Source: a virus
Length of the DNA: 31,073 bases
IMG/VR virus record: IMGVR_UViG_3300013233_000264
Location: 1-31,073 of that record
Direction: 5' to 3' (one strand)
Made by a program: the position numbers and the translations under genes. The notes beneath the pieces were generated by a model. The model had not been told where the DNA came from and did not search any database. It was given only the letters and a program-made list of their open reading frames with translations. Shown here in pieces: positions 1 to 7,384 of this stretch (within the stretch, counting starts at the first letter, position 1; each line of letters opens with the position of its first letter).

Positions 1-65
1 GGTATGGGGATGGGGATGGGTATGGGGATGGGGGTGGGTATGGGGATGGGTATGGGTCTGGGTCT
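1..65 (+). repeat. GGGNNT hexamer array, left part
   Basis: The unit GGG followed by TAT, GAT, GGT or TCT is repeated about eleven times and decays into GGAGAC just before ninG. It continues the array at 30939-31073. The first 8 bases repeat the last 8 of the window. GGG runs every 6 bases on the coding strand could form G-quadruplexes in DNA or mRNA. Confidence 0.95.
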
Positions 66-83
66 GGAGACTGGGATGGCTAA
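3..83 (+). CDS. Gly-X repeat protein, C-terminal part (continues from 30915 across the junction)
   Basis: In the frame beginning at base 3, the hexamer array reads as alternating glycine and Tyr, Asp, Ser or Gly residues. It leaves the repeat with Gly-Asp-Trp-Asp-Gly and stops at TAA 81-83. The start codon is not here. The same reading frame begins at the GTG at 30915 at the other end of the window, and the two halves join in frame once the 8-bp terminal overlap is collapsed. The stop overlaps the ninG start (ATG 76-78) by 8 bases, so the two genes are probably translationally coupled. The function is unknown. The composition is that of a disordered, low-complexity chain. Confidence 0.6.
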   Translation, partial: YGDGDGYGDGGGYGDGYGSGSGDWDG

Positions 84-609
84 AAAATGCAGGCAGTGCG
101 GCACGAAATTTGAGGCGAGAAATTCGCTGCACGTTGCCTGCTCTCCACGCTGCGCCATTGATCTGGCGCAGGCCAAGGCCGACAAGAAGCGCCGTGGCGA
201 GACGCTGGCAATGAAACGCAGGCTCAACGACAACGACCGGCAGTATCAGCTCAAACAGGCGCAGGCGACGTTCAATCGCTACATTAGACTGAGAGACGAG
301 GGGTTGCCGTGCATCAGTTGCCAGCGGATGCACTCGGGGCAGATCCATGCTGGGCATTATCGCAGTGTTGGAGCGCATCCAGAGTTGCGGTTCAATCCGG
401 ACAACTGTCACGCTCAATGTATGCCGTGCAACACGCATCTGAGCGGCAATATCGTGAATTATCGGATTAATCTCATTGATAAAATCGGGATTGAGCGAGT
501 TGATGCAGTCGAAAAAAGGGAGCGAACTGAGAAATTAACGATTGATGACATCAAGGCCATCAAAGCCAAATTCAAAACACTATGCAAAAAACTGGAGAGT
601 GAAAAATGA
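76..609 (+). CDS. ninG: NinG (Rap) recombination protein
   Basis: NinG/Rap is a lambdoid recombination protein that acts on branched DNA together with phage annealing systems. The 177-residue product has a Cys pair near the start (C5, C8) with further cysteines at C22 and C26. It then has an HNH-like zinc core: C79-x2-C82, H86, H91, H94, N110, C111, C115, C118 and N119, followed by a Lys-rich C-terminus. I chose ATG 76 because GGAG (66-69) lies 6 bases upstream and residue 1 matches the family start (MAKKC). An ATG-only extension to base 4 merely reads the hexamer array. The stop overlaps the next start as ATGA. The gene belongs to the rightward operon with the DUF6948-like gene and the Gly-X gene, apart from the ERF/Exo/SSB genes on the other strand. 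Confidence 0.93.
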   Translation: MAKKCRQCGTKFEARNSLHVACSPRCAIDLAQAKADKKRRGETLAMKRRLNDNDRQYQLKQAQATFNRYIRLRDEGLPCISCQRMHSGQIHAGHYRSVGAHPELRFNPDNCHAQCMPCNTHLSGNIVNYRINLIDKIGIERVDAVEKRERTEKLTIDDIKAIKAKFKTLCKKLESEK

Positions 610-794
610 GTGGAAAACAACTGAAATTAACGATTGATCGCGCCAAAGCAGCGAGGGCTGCGGTGATTGAGTGGCACGGCCTGGCGGGGCGATGCAGTGA
701 GAATGCTGCTCGCAGTGCTGATATTGCGGCATTCGCGGTTATTCGCGGCCAAACGGCGGCCAAGGCTGTTTTGGAGGCGGTGAGATGGCAATAA
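606..794 (+). CDS. Small hypothetical protein, 62 aa
   Basis: I do not recognise this protein. It starts at an ATG overlapping the ninG stop by 4 bases (ATGA), which argues for translational coupling and a real gene. The sequence is Ala-rich and probably helical, with basic residues near the N-terminus (LTIDRAKAARAAVIEW) and a central GRCSENAARSADIAAF segment. It has no membrane segment or clear motif. It is the last gene of the rightward operon; a new promoter follows at 808-836. Small accessory proteins are common downstream of ninG in lambdoid phages, but I cannot assign this one. Confidence 0.6.
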   Translation: MSGKQLKLTIDRAKAARAAVIEWHGLAGRCSENAARSADIAAFAVIRGQTAAKAVLEAVRWQ

Positions 795-880
795 TTTAAA
801 TAAACCCTTGCGCTAATGCGCCAACCGCACTATAATAAGCCCATACACACAAACACACACACAGAGGGTTAGGAAAATGA
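795..880 (+). promoter_or_regulatory. Promoter-leader cassette P1 (sigma70-like)
   Basis: TTGCGC (808-813), a 17-base spacer and TATAAT (831-836) form a near-consensus promoter, with the start expected near 843. A CA-rich leader (CATACACACAAACACAC) runs into AGAGGGTTAGGAAAATG, which supplies the ribosome site for the gene at 877. The whole block of about 85 bases, including the start codon and first codons, is nearly identical to a block at 26765-26850, and most of it to one at 28038-28102. The spacer carries a shared AATGCGCC segment flanked by TTG and CAA half-sites, so a common regulator may bind between the -35 and -10. Confidence 0.88.
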
Positions 881-1737
881 AAACAGGCGAGAAACTGGCA
901 GAGCATCTAAAGAGCATTGGTTTTTACGAGAATGTTTACGGCGTGTGGGTTCGCTCAATATACGGCAGCACTGAGCGCGCAGAGATTAGAGGTGCCGCAA
1001 ACGGTCAGGTGTTTGATATATTGTCCGGCGTGAGCGATTCGCTGGCGGCTAGATCACAAGGTGCCACCCCTGCCACCCCTGCTGTCTCAGATGAAAAAAT
1101 CAGTGATATTGAGATTGGGCGCAGAGAGCGCAGGATTGGCAATAGGATCACGCACGAGTTTTGGTGCGGTGCAGATCATGGCTGGTTGAGTTCGGTTGAT
1201 GCCGGAAAAATTAGCGGGATGTCTGGTCGCGTTGCAGCGCATCGGTGGGGGCGCGGATTGAAGGGCGAGGCATTAATTAAAAAAACGAATGATAATTTTA
1301 ACAGGGAATCAGTGATCGAGATTAATGGTGTCAAAAAAACGATGCGGGAGTGGGCGCGGATCAAGAGTGTCACATTATCGACGCTATCGAACAGGTATTG
1401 TCGCGGACTCAGGGGTGCTGATTTGTTTGAGTATCGACGGACAATCCGCAGGACACGCATTGATGAGAGCGGAAAATTCAGCGTGAACACCGGCAAAAAT
1501 TGGGGGCCGGTCGCGGATGTTGCGAAACGCGCCGGAGTAGATGAGCATGAGATTCTACGCAGAGCAAAATCAAAATGCCCGTCTCGTGCAATTGGCATGG
1601 AAAAAATGGCCTACGCTGAATTGATGGCGCTGAGAGACAGCAGGGAGCGTAAAAATAATCTCCCTGTGGGGTGGGGTGGGGTGCCTAAGCGCCACCAGCC
1701 GCCACGGAATCTAGCCCCAGCATGGGGTGGCAGCTAA
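877..1737 (+). CDS. Hypothetical protein with EWA-type helix-turn-helix segments, 286 aa
   Basis: No named family is certain. Residues about 149-185 (EINGVKKTMREWARIKSVTLSTLSNRY in part, then RGLRGADLF) match the pattern 'ING...EWA...G/S..T...R...G..G..L', a helix-turn-helix motif seen in many phage proteins and near homing endonucleases. A similar RWGRGLKGEAL segment lies at about 122-132, and a third HTH-like stretch (VADVAKRAGVDEHEILRRA) near 212. The protein is basic, so DNA binding is a reasonable inference. The ATG is preceded by AGAGGG/AGGA within promoter cassette P1. The gene stands alone and its stop overlaps the convergent tail-fibre stop. It shares its promoter type with two early leftward units, suggesting co-regulation. 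An accessory or regulatory role is likely but unproven. Confidence 0.75.
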   Translation: MKTGEKLAEHLKSIGFYENVYGVWVRSIYGSTERAEIRGAANGQVFDILSGVSDSLAARSQGATPATPAVSDEKISDIEIGRRERRIGNRITHEFWCGADHGWLSSVDAGKISGMSGRVAAHRWGRGLKGEALIKKTNDNFNRESVIEINGVKKTMREWARIKSVTLSTLSNRYCRGLRGADLFEYRRTIRRTRIDESGKFSVNTGKNWGPVADVAKRAGVDEHEILRRAKSKCPSRAIGMEKMAYAELMALRDSRERKNNLPVGWGGVPKRHQPPRNLAPAWGGS

Positions 1738-4700
1738 CCGCATCTATAAAAACAGGCTATCTGAGCAAGCCCATCATCATCGAAAGCGGCATCTTCACGG
1801 GCAATGGCAACGGTGTAGGATCGAACAACATCATCCAGATCGCCGTCACGAATCTGACGGCAACCCTTGCCGTGACGCTCTGCAACGCAAATCAGATCAC
1901 CAGCTAGAATCTCTCCGGCCTCATCGCACACGTTGATGAGGCCATCACCAAGCGCATTCACAAACGCCCTCTCCATGTCCATTGTGAACGTGAGTTGCTG
2001 ATTAGCGGTAAGTGAGTTTAGCGCAGGATCGGAGTTATACGGCAGATCGGAAAACGGCACCGATCCCGTGAATACCCCGATTGCATTCTGCTGGTATCGA
2101 CCAAATCCGCTGACCGCTATTGCGTCAGATACTCCATGAGTTGCGACAATTCGCAGCTCGCAGAGTATGTCGCCAATTTCGGGGTGAAGGTCGCCTGGAA
2201 TAATGGTTGGGTGAGCGCCGGTAAATGGGAGGTATGCTCCCGATTGGGCGTAGAATGCCGCACCTCCAACCGCGCCTGATGACCTCACCCCCACCCCGCC
2301 AGCACCAGCGCCATAGAAATCAGCGCCGTAGGATGCGCCAGACCCACTGACACCCGCAAACCCGCCGCTACCGGCAACACCGGTGCCGATGCCGCTTGAA
2401 GAGACCCCGCTGATTGCGTTATTTTGGCTTGAGTTTGCGTAGATAGCTGGATTTGCTGCACTGTCAGACACTGCATAGATCGAGTATCCCGACAACGTCG
2501 ATGCGTGAACCGCTGCGCCAGAATTTGAAGCAAACTCACCGCCCACACCGCCAGCAGATGCCCCGCCGTAGATCGCCGTTTTTGAGTCGATGCTGGTGGC
2601 TGAAACTATCGAGTAATCTGTTGCGCCTGGAGCCTGGCTCACTCCTGCTGTGAATCGAGTCGCGCCGCCAACGGATACGGTTAACTCGCCAGAAACGGGA
2701 TCAACAAACACCCTCTGACCCGTTGCCGCCACCCCAGTATCAGCGCCAAGCGCCACGTTTGTTCCGGTCACATCTGCTCCGGCCTGCGCGGGTTCTTTTG
2801 CTGCTAATGCGGGGGCTGTCCAGTCAGTGTCCCTGTTTGAATCACCGGACGGCAAAGAAAATGCGCTTGGCGATGCGGAATTGCCAACCTGCTTTTCCAG
2901 CATGATGCCGTCCCAGTAGTAAATATTTCCAGCAATATCGCTATCAATGCGAACTAGGCACTGACCGCTCGCTGATGATGTCAGGTCAACAGCACTAGAG
3001 ATTGTTTTCCACCCCGCAGAATCTGTTGTATCAGTCAGTCCTAAATGAAAAACGCCGTCACTCGTCTTGACATACATTTGCACCTGAGCTGTCGCTGGAG
3101 AAAAAGTAACAGCATCAATTGCCTTTACTCTAGCCGACACAATCCATTTTGAGTTTGGATCAATGTTGATATTGTAATCAACTGATGAAGTGGCGAGAAC
3201 AACCCAAGCATCACCTCCATTTGCATCAATACGAAGAGAGTTTGAGCCGTTGAAGAATCCAACCCCCGTTGCTTGTAGCGGTGCCGCATTGGCCGACCGC
3301 CCCATCACTGGGAGTCCGTTCGGAGATTGGAAAATCGAGTATTGCTGCGGGATCAGATTTACAGATGACCCTGCAATATTGTCGATTGTGACATCAGAGC
3401 CAGCAACAGCAGGCTTTAGTGAGTCCAGTGTTTGCCCGCTTGAATACGGTGTTTCTGCTGCCGTTTGAATTTTGCGGATTTTGATATAGTCAACATTCCC
3501 ATATCCGGCAGTGTTGTTGTAATTCAAGATCATAAGCGGGCGAATTTTCACGACATTTGGGTGGAATTTGCCGGGCGATTGAATCGTCCCCTGCCCACTA
3601 CTCCCCGTAGTTGCCCCGCGCCCTCTGGAATAACCAACAAACTCTTTCCAGCCCACTCCGGTAACATTTGCCGCGCAGTGGTAATAATGAGAGCTGGCAA
3701 TATTATCACCGGCATAGTTAACAAGGTTGTCGGCAGAATCATATCCAGCCCACCCAAAAAATACCGCCCCAACATTATCGAGATAAGCCCGCGCGGTCAT
3801 CTCAATCAAATCGGTGTCGTTTAGCGGGATAAATTCACTGTGAACCATCCAGACCAGACCGCTAATTCCCTGCAAAACCCCGCCACCCGAATAATTCCCA
3901 TAAAAATGTTTTAGGATTCCAACATTTGGAGCAAGAGGGAGCCATTGTGATAGCGAGCTGGGGTCTGGAAAAAACAGCTCCTTGTTTTTTGCGTTCGTAA
4001 CTGCGCCAGTATCAACACCGGAGACATTGCTGCGCCAATCTGCGCCAACAGTCGCACTGTCTGCCGGAATGCCTGCGGATGCCTTGTCTAGCTGCCCCCA
4101 CTGCACTGCCGCCGGAGCGCTGGCAAGTGTGTGTGCAATCTGGCTCCATGCGCTGTGGCCGTCAACGCCACGACTGCTGATCGCTCGAATACGAATATCG
4201 TAGGCCACACCCTGAGACGCGGTGAAGGCTGCGGCAGTGGATGCAGGATCGCTCATGAGTGAGACCGTATGCCACGAACTCACCGCACTCTGTTTGCTCT
4301 GAATCTCATAGCCTGAGCAGTGCGGATCTGTGATCTCCTGCCAGCCCATTTCAATCTGCTGAAGGGATTGCCCCTGATTCGCAGGCAATGCAGGCTCAAG
4401 AGTGCCGTCTGCTGCTGTGAATGCTGCTGGTGGTATTAATTTATGCACGGGGTTTGCGTCCTGTTGAGCGGTTTCTTGGGGTGGGATGTATTGGATCGCA
4501 ACGACAGAGCCGGTTCGATCCTCGCCAGACGTTCCACGCTGCTCTGAAACGGGGTTGTACGACGATCTGGAGTACTGCACTCCAAGGCCGCTTGGGATGT
4601 ATTCTGAAACTGAGGAGTGGACGGGCGACAATCCAGTAAATGCCTCTACGTTGCCAATGATCGTTGGCGGTGTGTGGTTGCCGTCGATGCAGATCAAAGC

Positions 4701-6980
4701 ACCGCCGGGGCAGCCACCACCACCCGTGCCGGGGTGCAGGTTTTTATCTCCGGTGAACAAAAAATTGGGGATAGCAGCATCATGGCCGGACGTGATGATT
4801 TTGCCGTTTGCGCCGAAAGCAAGCCCACGGCAAATGATCTCAATCCCGCCGCCACCGTGACCGCCTAGACCGCCGTAAGCGGTTGATGTCACGCCAGAAT
4901 AGTTATCAGTGTGCTCTGCCTTTTGCCCAGCAGCACCGCGACTGCCGGACAGGTCGTCAGGCAGCCCGGCCACACCATCGCCATTATTTTTGATCGGGAA
5001 GAAGTCGATCTCGTTTTTGTTTTGCGTGGCATATTGCGGAAGTTGCAGGATTCGATCCTCTGTTTTAGTCCCAAACAGATCGCGTTGAGTAACAGTGAGG
5101 CCTCCCCCACCCATGCTAGACCCGAGGATTCCAGACCCAAGCGACAGACCACCTTCGGCAGTGATTGGCGCGTTGATCGTCAAAAATCCTCTGATCCATA
5201 TTCTACAGTTGCGGCCAGCGATGTTGGTCGCGGCATCAATCGACAGATCACCTAGATGAGTGTATTCAGCAGCGCTCATCACCGATGCGCCAGCAATCGT
5301 GCCGCCGGTTGTGGCGTTGTTTGTGATCGGTATTTGAGTTGAGAGCAGTGTTTTGCTCTCATAGGCAAGATCGTTCAGCGCAGCAGTGCCGGTCGCCCGA
5401 CTGATTGCGCCCCCTCGGAGTGGAGCGCCGAACAGCCTAAGAGACACTTTGCCATTCTTAAAATCCACTGTTTTTTGATCGACTCGGAACGTCCTGTTCA
5501 GCGATTGACCGGTGTTTGCATCGAGCAGATTGCTGATTTTGAGGCGCACGTTTTGACCAGCATCAATTCCAGCAGCAGTGAGATTGCAGACGACAGAGGT
5601 GGTGATCGGTGGTGCGGCGTAGGACGAGCGGAGACCATCAAACACGGTTGCAATATCTGAATCCGTAGCAGACCCAGAATGCACGCCCTTCATTTTCCAC
5701 TCTATTTTTTTGCCGATGCCCTCACGCGCAATGGATGTTCCGTCAACGAATGTGGGGCCATCTTTGAGGAATTGTTTTAGGTCTGGAGACCACCCCCACT
5801 GCATGCTGAAAATGTTGGCCACTGCTGATTGGTTGTGATTGATTGCGCCAACACTGATGCAGTTCGATTCATCAATCACGAACGAGTAACCGGCACCGGG
5901 AGTAGGTACAGAGACAGATTGCAGGGTCAGAGAGCCGTTGTTGTTCACTCGGATCAGGGATGTGATCCATCGCAATATCTCGTTCTGATACCATGTTTTC
6001 GCCTTGGCTCTGCCGATGTCCTCAAACCTGAGAACGGTTCCAGAATCGTCGGCAGTGTTCCAGTGCGGTGAGTTTTCAAACGATGTGATGTCGATGTTGG
6101 CCGGATCAATCCCCACTCCCCAATGACTCGGCATTGCGTGCCCGCTATAAAATTTGCCCTGGAGTGTTTCAAGCAGGATTTTAGGCGCTGCGCCCTCGCG
6201 GTAGATGTATTCCGTGATGATTGGTTGTCGGTTGGCCTGTGCTGCTGGATCGGTGTCGTGCGGAATTGCACGGGTGCCGAAAACGCCGCGCTCGATGACT
6301 GCCAGAGATGGGCCATCGGTTGCGTGAGTGAAAATGCCGTTGTGGGCAATGATCTCAAATCCGTTTTTGGTGCCAATTTTGGCAAGGCCGTAGGTTTCAA
6401 GCGGTCGGTAGCTGTGGCCAGCGTCGTGATACGTTGTTGCGAATGTGTCCGTTGTTAAAATCGGAATGTGTGATTGCGCTTCGGTTACTGTTTTTGACAG
6501 ATTGCCTTTGTCCGGATCGAAAATATCAACATTGGATTGGAGTTGAATATCACGAGAGTTGAACGTGTAAACGCCTGAATTATAGACTACGTTGCCGTCG
6601 ATTCTGAACGAGTTGACCAGATGATAATCAGCGAATGCCATACCAGCAGCACCCGCCCACTCCTGAATTCTCTGGCCACGCAACCCCTTATTTGCTGCGC
6701 GTTTGTCGGCCAGTAGTTGCGAGATTTGGCCATTGATGTCAACGATTTTGACCGACCCGCCGCCGATAGTGAACTCCCCCTTGAGGATGTCGGCGCGTGC
6801 GGATTCGCTGGATCCGGATTTAATCACGCCCTGAATCACCACTGCGCCTGATGGTGCTACGCCGTCATGGTGCGAGGTCAAATAGACAACATCCGTGTTC
6901 GCAGCGTCGAATGAAATGGCGATTGTGATTCGATAGTCAATTTTTGACTGATTGATTTTGCCCTGAAAAATTGGGTTCAT
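1734..6980 (-). CDS. Tail tip / host-recognition protein, 1748 aa
   Basis: This is the last gene of the late operon and the largest in the genome. By position after the tape measure gene it forms the distal tail. Residues about 1-515 resemble the hub region of central tail-tip proteins. About 515-845 is Gly-rich and beta-repetitive (GGHGGGG, GTGGGGCPGG). About 848-953 is a fibronectin type III domain (WQEITDPHCSGYEIQS, YDIRIRAISSRG). Two segments at about 1000-1170 and 1210-1365 look like jelly-roll carbohydrate-binding modules. About 1470-1580 is a beta-helix-like Gly/Ala/Ser repeat. The last 150 residues form a C-terminal fibre domain ending CFYRCG, with the common pattern INVCDEAGEILAGDLICV. 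Central hub plus fibre on one chain suggests it both closes the tail and binds the cell surface. Start ATG at 6980 has only a weak GGAT site. Confidence 0.85.
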   Translation of the reverse strand: MNPIFQGKINQSKIDYRITIAISFDAANTDVVYLTSHHDGVAPSGAVVIQGVIKSGSSESARADILKGEFTIGGGSVKIVDINGQISQLLADKRAANKGLRGQRIQEWAGAAGMAFADYHLVNSFRIDGNVVYNSGVYTFNSRDIQLQSNVDIFDPDKGNLSKTVTEAQSHIPILTTDTFATTYHDAGHSYRPLETYGLAKIGTKNGFEIIAHNGIFTHATDGPSLAVIERGVFGTRAIPHDTDPAAQANRQPIITEYIYREGAAPKILLETLQGKFYSGHAMPSHWGVGIDPANIDITSFENSPHWNTADDSGTVLRFEDIGRAKAKTWYQNEILRWITSLIRVNNNGSLTLQSVSVPTPGAGYSFVIDESNCISVGAINHNQSAVANIFSMQWGWSPDLKQFLKDGPTFVDGTSIAREGIGKKIEWKMKGVHSGSATDSDIATVFDGLRSSYAAPPITTSVVCNLTAAGIDAGQNVRLKISNLLDANTGQSLNRTFRVDQKTVDFKNGKVSLRLFGAPLRGGAISRATGTAALNDLAYESKTLLSTQIPITNNATTGGTIAGASVMSAAEYTHLGDLSIDAATNIAGRNCRIWIRGFLTINAPITAEGGLSLGSGILGSSMGGGGLTVTQRDLFGTKTEDRILQLPQYATQNKNEIDFFPIKNNGDGVAGLPDDLSGSRGAAGQKAEHTDNYSGVTSTAYGGLGGHGGGGIEIICRGLAFGANGKIITSGHDAAIPNFLFTGDKNLHPGTGGGGCPGGALICIDGNHTPPTIIGNVEAFTGLSPVHSSVSEYIPSGLGVQYSRSSYNPVSEQRGTSGEDRTGSVVAIQYIPPQETAQQDANPVHKLIPPAAFTAADGTLEPALPANQGQSLQQIEMGWQEITDPHCSGYEIQSKQSAVSSWHTVSLMSDPASTAAAFTASQGVAYDIRIRAISSRGVDGHSAWSQIAHTLASAPAAVQWGQLDKASAGIPADSATVGADWRSNVSGVDTGAVTNAKNKELFFPDPSSLSQWLPLAPNVGILKHFYGNYSGGGVLQGISGLVWMVHSEFIPLNDTDLIEMTARAYLDNVGAVFFGWAGYDSADNLVNYAGDNIASSHYYHCAANVTGVGWKEFVGYSRGRGATTGSSGQGTIQSPGKFHPNVVKIRPLMILNYNNTAGYGNVDYIKIRKIQTAAETPYSSGQTLDSLKPAVAGSDVTIDNIAGSSVNLIPQQYSIFQSPNGLPVMGRSANAAPLQATGVGFFNGSNSLRIDANGGDAWVVLATSSVDYNINIDPNSKWIVSARVKAIDAVTFSPATAQVQMYVKTSDGVFHLGLTDTTDSAGWKTISSAVDLTSSASGQCLVRIDSDIAGNIYYWDGIMLEKQVGNSASPSAFSLPSGDSNRDTDWTAPALAAKEPAQAGADVTGTNVALGADTGVAATGQRVFVDPVSGELTVSVGGATRFTAGVSQAPGATDYSIVSATSIDSKTAIYGGASAGGVGGEFASNSGAAVHASTLSGYSIYAVSDSAANPAIYANSSQNNAISGVSSSGIGTGVAGSGGFAGVSGSGASYGADFYGAGAGGVGVRSSGAVGGAAFYAQSGAYLPFTGAHPTIIPGDLHPEIGDILCELRIVATHGVSDAIAVSGFGRYQQNAIGVFTGSVPFSDLPYNSDPALNSLTANQQLTFTMDMERAFVNALGDGLINVCDEAGEILAGDLICVAERHGKGCRQIRDGDLDDVVRSYTVAIAREDAAFDDDGLAQIACFYRCG

Positions 6981-6985
6981 TTTTT

Positions 6986-7384
6986 TTATCCGTAGATTGC
7001 AGTGAACGACACGGTGAAATAGTCCGCGCTCACTCTGTTGATTTTCGGCATTGATTCGATGGAAGCAGCTCTTTGATTAGATGGGGTCTGATACGTTGCT
7101 TCATTCAGCTCATCGAGAATGATGGCGGCACGACCCGCCACGCTGAATTGAAACTCTCGCCATGCACCAATATCATTATAGTGGATGAATGTGGTGGTGA
7201 TCACCGAACGCTCTTCAATGCGCTCGATAATTGATTGACTGCTGCCACCCATCGACAGCGTAGTTTTACTGATCTCTCTGGACTCATCGTCGAGCTGCGA
7301 TACTGTGAAATCGAGGTAGTACGACTGGCCGGCAATGTGGCCAGCGGCCAATTTGCGCTCTGCTGTGTAGATTATAGTGCTCAT
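6986..7384 (-). CDS. Minor tail protein, 132 aa
   Basis: The product has no motif I can name. It lies between the tape measure and tail-tip genes, where distal tail or minor tail proteins are usually found. Its start overlaps the tape measure stop as ATGA (7381-7384), and it ends 5 bases before the tail-tip start. The sequence is predicted mostly beta, with alternating hydrophobic strands (QSYYLDFTVSQL, REFQFSVAG, YFTVSFTAIYG), in keeping with a tail ring component. Assignment rests on position and composition. Confidence 0.7.
   Translation of the reverse strand: MSTIIYTAERKLAAGHIAGQSYYLDFTVSQLDDESREISKTTLSMGGSSQSIIERIEERSVITTTFIHYNDIGAWREFQFSVAGRAAIILDELNEATYQTPSNQRAASIESMPKINRVSADYFTVSFTAIYG

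Noticed and set aside
4-75. N-terminal extension of NinG (Met-Gly repeats)
   Set aside because: It is the hexamer array read in a different frame. The ribosome site and family match place the start at 76.
1660-1736. Terminator between the 877 gene and the tail-tip gene
   Set aside because: There is a short CCCCA-GCA-TGGGG hairpin, but no T run on either strand. The two stops overlap, so there is no room for a classic terminator.
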